Shown: in pieces, positions 15,775 to 23,314 of the stretch
Position numbering within the stretch: the first letter of the stretch is position 1
Layout: each line of letters opens with the position of its first letter
NCBI GenBank assembly: GCA_023228185.1
Contig: JALOBQ010000004.1
Span: 1 to 31,943 of the forward strand
DNA length: 31,943 nt
Source of the DNA: Candidatus Omnitrophota bacterium
GTDB lineage: Bacteria; Omnitrophota; Gorgyraeia; Gygaellales; Profunditerraquicolaceae
Reading direction: 5' to 3'
Made by a program: the position numbers and the translations under genes
Notes under the pieces: generated by a model
The model's input: only the letters and a program-made list of their open reading frames with translations
What the model was told of the DNA's origin: nothing
The model's database searches: none

Positions 15775-17937
15775 ATGGCTAAAACAATCGTAATATTCAG
15801 CACTAAGGGCGGAGTGGGCAAAACTTTGGTTGCCAGCAATATTGCCGTAGCGCTGGCTAAAGATTTTGAAAAGCGCGTCTGTTTGTTTGATTTTGATTTA
15901 CAGACAGTCGGCGATATGTCCAGGATGCTCGGTTTATCCCCGCAGAAGGCTGTTGTTGACCTGCTGCATGCTTTAAAGACTCAAAACCCAAGGGATTTTA
16001 AGAAAGAAAATTTTATCCCCCGCAATTCTTTTAATATTGGTTTTCTCCCGGCAGTTTTAAAACCACAACAACTTCCTCTGCTTGATCCTGAAGGGATCAA
16101 AGATGTTTTTAATCTTGTAGACAATGATTGCGATTATATTGTTGTTGATGCCGGAAAGAGCTTTAATGATATTTCGATGGCTGCTTTAAACCAGGCTAAC
16201 CTGATACTTTTAGTAATTACTCCGGATGTGCTTTCCATATACCAAAGTAAATGGGCATTTGAAATGCTGCAGTATTTGCATTTTCCGTTATCTATGGTAA
16301 AGATTGTTTTAAATAGGGCAGAGTCGCTCTCTAGTATTAGCTGGCAGGAGATCCGGGTTAATCTGCCTGCGGATATTCTCTCTTTAATTCCTTCAGAAGG
16401 CAAACTTGTAGGGCAAGCGATTAACCGCGGAGTGCCTGTGGTTGTTGATTTTCCTAGGTCAAAGACAGCGATAGCGTTAAAGAAACTAGCCCTTGAAATT
16501 ACCCAAGATAGTAGTTTATTTATTCCAAAGTGTAATTTAAGCGATTTAAAACTTAAAGAAGAAACTTTAGAAAAAAGCGGAAGCTTCTGGAAGAAACAAG
16601 GAATGACAGAAACAATTGATGAAGTTACAAACTTTTCGCAGCAGGTAGATCAAGTGCAGTTACTGAAAAGCCGGATTCATAACCGTTTAATTGATGAATT
16701 GGATTTAAAAAGGTTGGACTTATCGATATTTTCCGAAGCGAAAAAAAATAAAGAATTAAATGACCGGGCGGAGATACTCGTTACTAATCTTTTAGCCGAA
16801 GAAGCAGGCAGCTTGATTGCTTCAGTGGAAGACCGTAAAAGAATCGTTAAGGATATACTTAATGAAGCGTTACGTTTAGGGCCCTTAGAGGATTTATTGT
16901 CCGATCCGGAAATTACCGATATTATGGTAAATAATAAAGATGAGGTTTATGTAGAGCGCAAAGGAATGATTGAGCGCACTGATAAAAAATTTAGTTCTAA
17001 TGTTCAGGTTAAGACGGTAATTGAACGAATTATCGCTCCCATCGGCAGGAGAATCGACGAAAGTGTCCCGATGGTTGATGCCCGGCTTACCGATGGCTCG
17101 CGCGTCAACGCGATTATTCCCCCACTATCACTTACCGGGCCGGCATTAACAATCAGGAAATTCAGGAAAGAAAGGTTTACTACTGAAGAGTTAATTAAGC
17201 TGAATAGTTTTAATCTGGCGATGTCGGATTTTATAAAAGCATGTGTCGCATCGCGTAAAAATATTATTGTTTCCGGTGGGACTGGTTCGGGTAAAACAAC
17301 AATTTTGAATGTTCTCTCAGGTTTTATCCCGGAGAATGAACGAATTATCACGATTGAAGACGCCGCAGAATTAAAATTGCATCAGGCACATTGGATCAGG
17401 TTAGAATCCCGTCCTCCGAATATCGAAGGCAAGGGCTCAATTACAATCAGGGACTTGTTTCGTAATACCCTGCGTATGCGGCCGGACAGGATTATTATCG
17501 GCGAGTGCCGCGGTATCGAAACATTAGATATGCTTCAGGCAATGAACACTGGCCATGATGGTTCAATGACCACGATTCACGCGAATTCCACTCAAGACGT
17601 GCTTACCAGGATAGATTCCATGATCCTGATGTCCGGCGTTGAATTGCCTGTGCGGTCGATTCGCGAAATGATTGCCGCGGCAATTGACGTAATTGTGCAT
17701 ACGACTCGTTTGTCCGACGGCACGCGTAAAATAGTGCAGATTAGCGAAGTCACCGGCATGGTCGATGAAACCCATATTGGCTTAGAGGATATTTTTGAAT
17801 TCAAGCAGACTGGCGTAGACAATCAGCATAAAGTGTTGGGGAATTTCCAAGCCACCGGTTATATTCCGACATTTATCAATGATATCAAAATTAGGGGTAT
17901 ACAATTACCCGAAGGTATTTTTTCTACTTCAAAATAA
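15775..17937 (+). CDS. Fused pilus ATPase: CpaE/TadZ (MinD-like) plus CpaF/TadA
   Basis: 720 aa in one uninterrupted frame. Residues 1-255 are a MinD/ParA-like ATPase with deviant Walker A K11-G-G-V-G-K-T17, FDFDLQTVGD and the Walker B-like VVDAG; this matches CpaE/TadZ without its receiver domain. Residues 256-290 link to CpaF/TadA (about 290-715): an N-terminal helical domain, EITDIMVNN, VPMVDARLTDGSRVN, Walker A G501-G-T-G-S-G-K-T-T509, the D571-R-I-I-I-G-E577 block, and HANS near the end. CpaF powers pilus extension, and CpaE localises the machinery at a pole or on the membrane. They are normally separate adjacent genes; here they are one protein. An in-frame ATG exists at codon 277, but its Shine-Dalgarno would be too close. 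The gene starts 11 nt after the secretin stop. Confidence 0.92.
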   Translation: MAKTIVIFSTKGGVGKTLVASNIAVALAKDFEKRVCLFDFDLQTVGDMSRMLGLSPQKAVVDLLHALKTQNPRDFKKENFIPRNSFNIGFLPAVLKPQQLPLLDPEGIKDVFNLVDNDCDYIVVDAGKSFNDISMAALNQANLILLVITPDVLSIYQSKWAFEMLQYLHFPLSMVKIVLNRAESLSSISWQEIRVNLPADILSLIPSEGKLVGQAINRGVPVVVDFPRSKTAIALKKLALEITQDSSLFIPKCNLSDLKLKEETLEKSGSFWKKQGMTETIDEVTNFSQQVDQVQLLKSRIHNRLIDELDLKRLDLSIFSEAKKNKELNDRAEILVTNLLAEEAGSLIASVEDRKRIVKDILNEALRLGPLEDLLSDPEITDIMVNNKDEVYVERKGMIERTDKKFSSNVQVKTVIERIIAPIGRRIDESVPMVDARLTDGSRVNAIIPPLSLTGPALTIRKFRKERFTTEELIKLNSFNLAMSDFIKACVASRKNIIVSGGTGSGKTTILNVLSGFIPENERIITIEDAAELKLHQAHWIRLESRPPNIEGKGSITIRDLFRNTLRMRPDRIIIGECRGIETLDMLQAMNTGHDGSMTTIHANSTQDVLTRIDSMILMSGVELPVRSIREMIAAAIDVIVHTTRLSDGTRKIVQISEVTGMVDETHIGLEDIFEFKQTGVDNQHKVLGNFQATGYIPTFINDIKIRGIQLPEGIFSTSK

Positions 17938-18006
17938 GATTGCTTTCCGGCGGGGGTAACGATAAGTTTTCCAAAGAAAGCGGTTTCCGCCAATAGGTGA
18001 AATGGG

Positions 18007-18049
18007 ATTGAATCTAAAATTATTCAATGGTATAGTTAACTGTATCATT
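18007..18049 (+). promoter_or_regulatory. Promoter of the prepilin cluster with two overlapping dyads
   Basis: TTGAAT (18008-18013), 17-bp spacer, TATAGT (18031-18036). A perfect inverted repeat ATTGAAT/ATTCAAT (18007-18013, 18022-18028) covers the -35 and spacer. A second dyad, 18026-18049, is centred at 18037/18038 on TTAA; 10 of its 12 position pairs are complementary and the other two form G-T. It covers the -10 and start region. This arrangement suits a repressor or activator of pilin expression. Confidence 0.55.
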
Positions 18050-18177
18050 AAAGAATCAGTTTTTTATTATATAGGTCGGGAGGGCCGGCCAAGCAAAGCC
18101 ATACTCGGAATAATTCTGGCTTAAGCTTAAAGAACCGGCGAATTTATTAAGCGCCGGTTTTTATTTTTAAGATTAAG
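18043..18177 (+). promoter_or_regulatory. Structured leader RNA ahead of the prepilin genes
   Basis: The region from the predicted transcription start to the first prepilin ATG contains GGGCCGGCC, then a hairpin AAGCAAAGCCA...TGGCTTAAGCTT, then a terminator. The GCCGG in the leader could pair with the 5' arm of the terminator (CCGGC), so a terminator/antiterminator switch is possible. I could not match it to a known riboswitch class; only GCAAAGCC resembles part of the c-di-GMP-I consensus. Confidence 0.4.
18133..18168 (+). terminator. Intrinsic terminator inside the prepilin leader
   Basis: AACCGGCG (18133-18140) pairs with CGCCGGTT (18152-18159) around an 11-nt loop, and a T-rich tract runs to 18168. 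It lies only 9 nt before the ATG at 18178. It could end the transcript of the upstream ATPase gene, or attenuate transcription from the promoter at 18008. Confidence 0.8.
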
Positions 18178-18351
18178 ATGACAAATATAAACCATGGCCA
18201 AAGTATCATAGAGTATGTTTTATTAGTTGCGATTACGATAATCGCGGTAGTTGTGGCGAGCAATTTAGGCGGGGATGCCTTCAACAAACATTTTAAAACC
18301 GCGGCAAAAGGTTATTTTCTTAATGGTGGCACTACGCCGGATACAAAGTAG
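18178..18351 (+). CDS. Class III prepilin-like protein (57 aa)
   Basis: 57 aa. The leader MTNINHG is followed by the class III signal Q-S-I-I-E-Y and a hydrophobic helix (VLLVAITIIAVVVASNL), then a short polar tail. Cleavage is expected between G7 and Q8, leaving Glu at mature position 5, the residue needed for subunit packing in Tad/archaellin-type pilins. It has no clear Shine-Dalgarno and starts 9 nt after a terminator T-tract. Its size is close to that of major Flp pilins (50-60 aa), so this or one of the next two genes is a candidate for the main fibre subunit. Confidence 0.8.
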   Translation: MTNINHGQSIIEYVLLVAITIIAVVVASNLGGDAFNKHFKTAAKGYFLNGGTTPDTK

Positions 18352-18359
18352 AGGTTTTT

Positions 18360-18527
18360 ATGTTACCAGGGTTGTCCATAAATAAGAGGGCGCAAAGTAT
18401 TATTGAATATGTCATGCTTTTTATTATCGTGGCAACAGCGGTAACCGTAACCTATAAATATGTTTACCGTTCGATGAACGCCCGGCTTAAACAGGTGCAG
18501 GAAGAGTTGTCTTATAAGCGGAAGTAG
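18360..18527 (+). CDS. Class III prepilin-like protein (55 aa)
   Basis: 55 aa. Leader MLPGLSINKRA, then Q-S-I-I-E-Y and a helix (VMLFIIVATAVTVTYKYVY) with Glu at mature +5, then a basic tail (RSMNARLKQVQEE...KRK). It starts 8 nt after the previous stop, with AGAGG upstream. It has the length of a Flp major pilin, but the tail is strongly charged. It is one of a series of small pilin genes with different tails that look diverged from one ancestor. Confidence 0.8.
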   Translation: MLPGLSINKRAQSIIEYVMLFIIVATAVTVTYKYVYRSMNARLKQVQEELSYKRK

Positions 18528-18548
18528 ATAATTTAAAGGAGGATATAG

Positions 18549-18749
18549 ATGGGTAAGAACCGTAGGAAAGGGCAAAGTATTCTTGAGTACACTCTTTTAT
18601 TGGGTGCAATAATCGCGGTGTTGGTTGTAGTTTTATTAGGTACTTCTAAGAGCGGGGGCATAAAGGGCCAAGTCAGCAAAACTTACGAGACAGTGGGTAA
18701 TGCGCTTGATAAGACAACTGCTGATTTAACTACAGGTGTATTTCAGTAA
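18549..18749 (+). CDS. Class III prepilin-like protein (66 aa)
   Basis: 66 aa with the best ribosome-binding site of the cluster (AAAGGAGG). Leader MGKNRRKG, then Q-S-I-L-E-Y and a long helix (TLLLGAIIAVLVVVLLG), Glu at mature +5, followed by a polar tail rich in Ser/Thr/Lys (TSKSGGIKGQVSKTYETVGNAL). The strong translation signal and small size make this a good candidate for the major pilin of the fibre. Confidence 0.85.
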   Translation: MGKNRRKGQSILEYTLLLGAIIAVLVVVLLGTSKSGGIKGQVSKTYETVGNALDKTTADLTTGVFQ

Positions 18750-18777
18750 TTTGATAAACTAAACGGGAGGTGATTAA

Positions 18778-19143
18778 ATGTTTTTTAATCAGAAAGGGCA
18801 ATCTACCGCGGAATATGCGATTGTCTTTGGTTTAGTTATTGCGGTAGCTGCCGGAATTTTACAGGTAGCTTTAAAAGGTGGTCTGCGTCAAAAGAATAAA
18901 CAGGCATTGGATTATATGCTGACTGCAGGCAGTGATAATACTGAACTTACCGCCGCAGATGGAGAAGGTAGTATCGCTTTATATAATCAGGATTTCCGTG
19001 AGACTACTGTTAAAGGCGGAGAAAGTTATGTTGACCAGAGCGTGCTAAAACAGGGCGGCGCAGAAGAGAAAAAGCAGGTTCAACAAACTGAAACCAAGGC
19101 AGTAAGTATTGAAACAATTGATGAAGCTGGTTCCGCTGAATAA
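18778..19143 (+). CDS. Class III prepilin-like protein (121 aa)
   Basis: 121 aa. Leader MFFNQKG, then Q-S-T-A-E-Y, a helix (AIVFGLVIAVAAGILQVAL), then a polar C-terminal domain rich in Glu, Gln and Thr. Glu is at mature +5. A good Shine-Dalgarno (GGGAGG) precedes it. It is longer than a major Flp pilin, so a minor or tip pilin with a surface-exposed tail is the likely role. Confidence 0.82.
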   Translation: MFFNQKGQSTAEYAIVFGLVIAVAAGILQVALKGGLRQKNKQALDYMLTAGSDNTELTAADGEGSIALYNQDFRETTVKGGESYVDQSVLKQGGAEEKKQVQQTETKAVSIETIDEAGSAE

Positions 19144-19169
19144 AATTTTTAAGCAAGGGAGGCAATAAA

Positions 19170-19613
19170 ATGTCAAGGCGCAATACGGGTCAATCAATTG
19201 TAGAATATGCTATTTTGTTAGGGGTTATTATCGCCGTGCTTTTGATTATGCAGGTCTTTGTAAAAAGAGGCTATCAAGGGGGGTTAAAAGACGCTGCTGA
19301 TAAAATGGGCGATCAATTTTCTGCCAGTAGTACCACGATAAAACAAACCAGGGAAATGCTTACTGACCAGAATATTGTGGAAGGCGTAGGCACAGATTCT
19401 ACGATAAATAATTTCGCGGAAAGTGCCGGCCTTACTTCCGCTCCTACGGATGTAGTTTCCCAAGGGGTGTATTCTTTTAATCAGCGGACCGGTGGAGAAA
19501 GCAAAGCGACATTAGAAAGTAAAACTGCTTCGGCTTCTCAGGAAAAAACAAGAAGAAGTGAATATCAGACAGATACAGTAGAAGATTTTGCGTCTCCGCT
19601 GTCGGCAGAGTAG
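19170..19613 (+). CDS. Class III prepilin-like protein (147 aa)
   Basis: 147 aa. Leader MSRRNTG, then Q-S-I-V-E-Y, a helix (AILLGVIIAVLLIMQVFV), then KRGYQGGLKDAADKMGDQF, a conserved amphipathic extension shared with the next gene. The rest is a Ser/Thr/Gln-rich, probably flexible tail that ends DTVEDFASPLSAE. The ribosome-binding site is AAGGGAGG. The KRxxQG extension is a style I associate with Omnitrophota pilins (recollection, not checked). Confidence 0.85.
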   Translation: MSRRNTGQSIVEYAILLGVIIAVLLIMQVFVKRGYQGGLKDAADKMGDQFSASSTTIKQTREMLTDQNIVEGVGTDSTINNFAESAGLTSAPTDVVSQGVYSFNQRTGGESKATLESKTASASQEKTRRSEYQTDTVEDFASPLSAE

Positions 19614-19643
19614 CCTTATCCATCGGTAACTTAAAGGCTTAAA

Positions 19644-19988
19644 ATGGTTATTTTTGTTAAGAAGGGCCAAAACATAGTAGAGTATGTTGTTCTTTTGAGC
19701 GTGATTATTGCCGCGCTGATAATTATGCAAATTTATATTAAACGCGCTTATCAAGGGAGCATCAAACAGGGCGCTGACGAAATCGGCCAGCAATATTCTC
19801 CGGGTCATACGACATCTTTAACTAACTCAGTTACTTCTTCCAACAGTGTAACTTATACTGGTGGCAGCACAGCTGAGGGTGTGGAAATTCCGGATAATAT
19901 AACTCTCACGGAAAATAACACCTCAAGTTCTTATACGCGGCAGGAAGGAATAGATTCATTTGCGACCGAAGAAGCTTATTCAAAATAA
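19644..19988 (+). CDS. Class III prepilin-like protein (114 aa)
   Basis: 114 aa. Leader MVIFVKKG, then Q-N-I-V-E-Y, a helix (VVLLSVIIAALIIMQIYI), and KRAYQGSIKQGADEIGQQYSPG, clearly paralogous to the previous gene over the first 55 residues. The Ser/Thr-rich tail differs in sequence, and its end (RQEGIDSFATEEA) resembles the DSF/EDFA ending of the neighbour. The last 29 nt overlap the start of the next gene. The Shine-Dalgarno is weak (AAAGG). Confidence 0.83.
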   Translation: MVIFVKKGQNIVEYVVLLSVIIAALIIMQIYIKRAYQGSIKQGADEIGQQYSPGHTTSLTNSVTSSNSVTYTGGSTAEGVEIPDNITLTENNTSSSYTRQEGIDSFATEEAYSK

Positions 19989-20349
19989 GGGCCATAGTTT
20001 AGTGCTCTGGGTGACTGTTTTTAGTGTGATATTAGCAGTATTGTCTTTTATCAATACTCCCTTAAAGAGGGCAATACAGGGCAAAGTAATGGCTTTGGCA
20101 GATTTTACATTCTGGACAAGATGGGGAGATGAGGTTAACCAGTATAAAGGTGATGACACAAATTTTACGAAATCCAAGTCAGCACAAAATGCGGTAAATA
20201 ACCAGTTGGAGGTTAAAAAATCCGGAGCAAAGGGGTATATCACTAATTATTTGTCTTCGGAAACGACCGAAGATACTGTTTCTTCTAGCGTAGAAGATGG
20301 CTCGCAAGCCGCGTTAAAGATACTTGATTTAAATAAAGTTCAGCCATAA
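19960..20349 (+). CDS. Degenerate class III pilin-like protein without Glu5 (129 aa)
   Basis: 129 aa from a TTG start that overlaps the previous gene by 29 nt; no in-frame ATG precedes the hydrophobic segment. The leader MRPKKLIQNKG is followed by H-S-L-V-L-W where Q-S-x-x-E-Y is expected, so the Gln and the key Glu at +5 are both lost. The helix (VTVFSVILAVLSFI) and NTPLKRAIQGKVMALAD correspond to the KRxxQG extension of the two genes before it. The C-terminal part is polar. It is probably a paralog that is not built into the fibre in the usual way, such as an initiating or anchoring subunit, or a decaying copy. Confidence 0.7.
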   Translation: MRPKKLIQNKGHSLVLWVTVFSVILAVLSFINTPLKRAIQGKVMALADFTFWTRWGDEVNQYKGDDTNFTKSKSAQNAVNNQLEVKKSGAKGYITNYLSSETTEDTVSSSVEDGSQAALKILDLNKVQP

Positions 20350-20356
20350 ATCTAAA

Positions 20357-21238
20357 ATGAGAAAGTTGCATACGGCAAATTCAGCTCAGGCGGCAGTGGA
20401 ATTAGCAATATTCGGCAGCTTGATTTTATTGGTTTTTTCCGTCTTGCTTATGTATGGCCAGCGTTTAGATAATCAGCAACAAGTAAAGATGGAAGCATTC
20501 CGCCGGGCAGCACAAAAGGCTTATCAACGTAACGGAAGCGTAAATTATATGTATAAAAAAGAAGACAGATCCCTTAACCTTTTCGGAGGGTTTGGCCAGG
20601 GTCAACCTTCAACAGTAGGTTCCAGCGCCAGTGTTCTATGGCAGAAAGGTATGGCCGGACCGCAATCTGACCCGGATTCAATTATGTTTGATATCCCGAT
20701 TGTCGGCCTGATCTGGTCGGTGTTTAATGCCAGTGGCGGAGATCGTCTTGAGGAAGGTAACTATAGTTATTATGCGGTAAATGACCAGGAAATAGAATTA
20801 AAGAAGTATCCCAAGCAAATCATTGATATTAATGGTAAAGAAGTTACAGTTTGGTCGCCAGTTAGTGTTTACAATGAAGAACAGGTCAGGGATGAGGAAT
20901 TCTCCAGCAATGTGCTAAAACAGGAAAGCCCGGGAAAGGGTATTATTAATACAAGCACTTCTGAATTAAAGGATACGCTTAATACAACTTTACACGTGCG
21001 TTTTGATAATGCTGAAACTGATGCCACTGAATCCCATTCTTCTGTTCTGCCCGAATATTTTTATGAAGGAGAAATGTATGAAGATGAAGATATGGGCAAA
21101 AAAACAGTAGAGGCTGTGGATAACCAAATTTCTTTGGGTGCTTATGCGCGCGATGATATTAATCGCATAGATTATAGCAAAGATAAAGTTGGCACGAAGA
21201 TCTACCGCGAGAGAAGCTGGGAAACAGCAAATGAATAA
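20357..21238 (+). CDS. TadE-like pseudopilin (293 aa)
   Basis: 293 aa. Leader MRKLHTANSA, then Q-A-A-V-E-L and a helix (AIFGSLILLVFSVLLMYG), followed by QRLDNQQQVKMEAFRRAAQKAY, the pattern of TadE pseudopilins. Glu +5 is retained. The rest (60-293) is a large soluble domain with no recognised family, acidic overall, with little cysteine. It starts 7 nt after the previous stop. TadE-type proteins are processed like pilins and are thought to prime or cap the fibre; the big domain suggests a display or adhesion role, which is inference. Confidence 0.75.
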   Translation: MRKLHTANSAQAAVELAIFGSLILLVFSVLLMYGQRLDNQQQVKMEAFRRAAQKAYQRNGSVNYMYKKEDRSLNLFGGFGQGQPSTVGSSASVLWQKGMAGPQSDPDSIMFDIPIVGLIWSVFNASGGDRLEEGNYSYYAVNDQEIELKKYPKQIIDINGKEVTVWSPVSVYNEEQVRDEEFSSNVLKQESPGKGIINTSTSELKDTLNTTLHVRFDNAETDATESHSSVLPEYFYEGEMYEDEDMGKKTVEAVDNQISLGAYARDDINRIDYSKDKVGTKIYRERSWETANE

Positions 21239-21258
21239 TCACAAAACCGGCCTAATTT

Positions 21259-21978
21259 ATGTATTTTAAAAAAGCGCAATCTATCCTTGATTATGTTTTA
21301 GTTTTTATAGTCATATCAGGGTTGTTATTGGGTATTGTCAGGATTTGGATCTGGTTTAATGCCAATTATGCAAAACGACAGGTTAGTTTCCAGAAAACCC
21401 GGATAGACGTCGCAGGTTCAACAAGGCCTTATGATATGGATAATAGTTTAGCATTGGTGGGAGTAGGTTATCAACCTCTTGATTTGACTGAAGATTGGGT
21501 ATTTAAAGGTATTCCTTCAGGAAAGGTAAACACCGCGACAGCTGAAAGCATTTCTTTAGCTGAAGCATCAGAGGCTTGTGATACTGAATGTAAAAATATG
21601 TGTGCCGGTTCCGATTCTTGTTATCAGCCGTGTTTTGCAAAATGTAATTGTTCAGCCCAGATCCAGCCGGCGGTCAATAACTATGAAAACCAGATGGCTG
21701 ATCTTGAGAACCAAGCGGTGATTATGAAAAAGAATTCGGATGATATGTATAAACAGTCAAAAAAATGTGACAATTGGTGGGAGGCTTGTTCCTGGTTTGG
21801 CGGGAAAAAATCTTCAAAAGAAATGAAAAGTGCAGCAGCGCAATTAGCTAAAATTTCCGAAGAATTCTATGGCTCTGCCGCTACTATTAAAAACACTATT
21901 CAAAGCATGATTTTTTGTTGTAGTAATAATTCGGATACCGTATCGCAGTCTACATGTTTGGATGCTTTAGAAGAATAG
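21259..21978 (+). CDS. Cysteine-rich pilin-like protein (239 aa, Asp at +5)
   Basis: 239 aa. Leader MYFKKA, then Q-S-I-L-D-Y and a helix (VLVFIVISGLLLGIVRIWIW). Asp replaces Glu at +5. A mixed soluble region follows with a cysteine cluster near 111-135 in the pattern C-x3-C-x3-C-x5-C-x3-C-x3-C-x-C, then a coiled stretch, and more Cys (KKCDNWWEACSW, FCCSN, STCLD). If exported, these could form disulfides; a metal site is also possible. The ATG follows the TadE-like gene by 20 nt. I know no family with this layout. Confidence 0.72.
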   Translation: MYFKKAQSILDYVLVFIVISGLLLGIVRIWIWFNANYAKRQVSFQKTRIDVAGSTRPYDMDNSLALVGVGYQPLDLTEDWVFKGIPSGKVNTATAESISLAEASEACDTECKNMCAGSDSCYQPCFAKCNCSAQIQPAVNNYENQMADLENQAVIMKKNSDDMYKQSKKCDNWWEACSWFGGKKSSKEMKSAAAQLAKISEEFYGSAATIKNTIQSMIFCCSNNSDTVSQSTCLDALEE

Positions 21979-21994
21979 AGGAGCCCGGTAGAGG

Positions 21995-23314
21995 ATGATA
22001 TTTATAAAGTTTAGAAATAGAGGGCAGGTTTTTCCTTTTCTGCTTGTTGCTTTGGTCGTGGTTATTATTGTTGCTATGATCACGGTTAACCTTGGCCAGA
22101 TCGGTATATTCAAAACAGATGTTTCTAATGCCGCTGATGCGGGCGCTCTTGCGGCAGCAAGCACTTTAAGCGGTTACCTATTGGGGATTGGTTTGTTAAG
22201 CGACCAAATGCTCGGGTTATTGATCGTAGAAATTATAGGTATCATAATTTTCTGCTGCACAGTAATCGGCATCGTTGCCGCAATTATTCTGCTCGTATGC
22301 GTTTTCATCAAACAAATGGTGAATTATTTCAAAGCTCTTAACGACGGGAAGATGGCCTGGGGTAATGCCAAAAAATCCGCTTTGCAATACGCTTTTTCTA
22401 ATTCCGGGATAGATGAGCCGCGGCCGAGCTTTAATCAATTTGTAGAAAATGTTTATGGCCTTAATGTGGATAATCTTTCTCCTGCTGAGATCGCAAAATA
22501 TAATGAAATTTATACTTTAGGCGATGATCCCGCTTTGCCCAAGAAGAATTTAAGTAGCGCTCAAAAAGCGTTAAAGAAAAAGATTAAGAAGTATACGCAA
22601 TCAGGGTTTTCCAGTTTCATGGAAGAAAACTATTTTTGGAATGAGATGAGATTAGGAAAAATATCGCCTGGGCATATCTATCCGGGAATCCTTACTGCCG
22701 GTTACGGTTGGCAGGTAGATGACCAGGGGAATGTCACGAACAGTTACCCTTCGCTAAATTATAAGGATTATGATAATTATGTAGAGGTTACAGTATATTC
22801 GTCCGTAATGTATCCTTTGAAATTATATGAACCGATAAGCCAGACCATTGAAAATATATTTGATTATATCGACACGCATACTCAAGATATATGGTATTTG
22901 TCATTTTTAGGCAAATTGGGAAAATGGGTGGGAAAAATAATCGGAGGTATCATTAAGACCATTTTCCCCGGAGGCCTGCAATTTAAACCGGATATCAAAA
23001 CCTATACGGATGATAACCCGATTGTCGTTACTGTGCGCAGGTATAAAAGAAATAAGAACCTGGGGTTGTGGAATTTTCGTTATGGAGTAGTGCAGGCTTC
23101 TGCGGTGTCTCATCTCTATGGTGAAGATGATGGCGATGGTGTTCCGCACGACATCAAACCAACATTAGGGCCACGACTGGAATGTTTCGCATCGCCTGAA
23201 TGGTGCTGGATTAGCGCTGCTCTTGAAGATCAGGGCACTCCAATTGGATTAACAATGGATTCGTTTGATACGACGAAACATTTATTTGAATCTGAGCTTA
23301 CTTCTACATATTAG
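21995..23314 (+). CDS. TadG-like pilus-associated protein (439 aa)
   Basis: 439 aa. The N-terminus G-Q-V-F-P-F-LLVALVVVIIVAMITVN, then GIFKTDVSNAADAGALAAAS, is the typical Flp/TadG opening (membrane helix plus the NAADAxALAA segment). A second long hydrophobic stretch (about 73-103, with CC and one more Cys) is unusual for TadG. Residues 110-439 form a soluble domain with no recognised family. TadG-like proteins sit in the envelope and help initiate or anchor the pilus. The next gene begins immediately after the stop. Confidence 0.75.
   Translation: MIFIKFRNRGQVFPFLLVALVVVIIVAMITVNLGQIGIFKTDVSNAADAGALAAASTLSGYLLGIGLLSDQMLGLLIVEIIGIIIFCCTVIGIVAAIILLVCVFIKQMVNYFKALNDGKMAWGNAKKSALQYAFSNSGIDEPRPSFNQFVENVYGLNVDNLSPAEIAKYNEIYTLGDDPALPKKNLSSAQKALKKKIKKYTQSGFSSFMEENYFWNEMRLGKISPGHIYPGILTAGYGWQVDDQGNVTNSYPSLNYKDYDNYVEVTVYSSVMYPLKLYEPISQTIENIFDYIDTHTQDIWYLSFLGKLGKWVGKIIGGIIKTIFPGGLQFKPDIKTYTDDNPIVVTVRRYKRNKNLGLWNFRYGVVQASAVSHLYGEDDGDGVPHDIKPTLGPRLECFASPEWCWISAALEDQGTPIGLTMDSFDTTKHLFESELTSTY

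Noticed and set aside
16603..16605. Separate CpaF gene starting at an internal ATG (codon 277 of the fusion)
   Set aside because: No stop precedes it in frame and the AAGG upstream is too close to act as a Shine-Dalgarno, so one fused product is the simpler reading.
18070..18130. c-di-GMP-I (GEMM) riboswitch in the prepilin leader
   Set aside because: Only GCAAAGCC matches the consensus; the GGGCAAACC block and the GNRA tetraloop hairpin are missing. I keep it as an unclassified structured leader.
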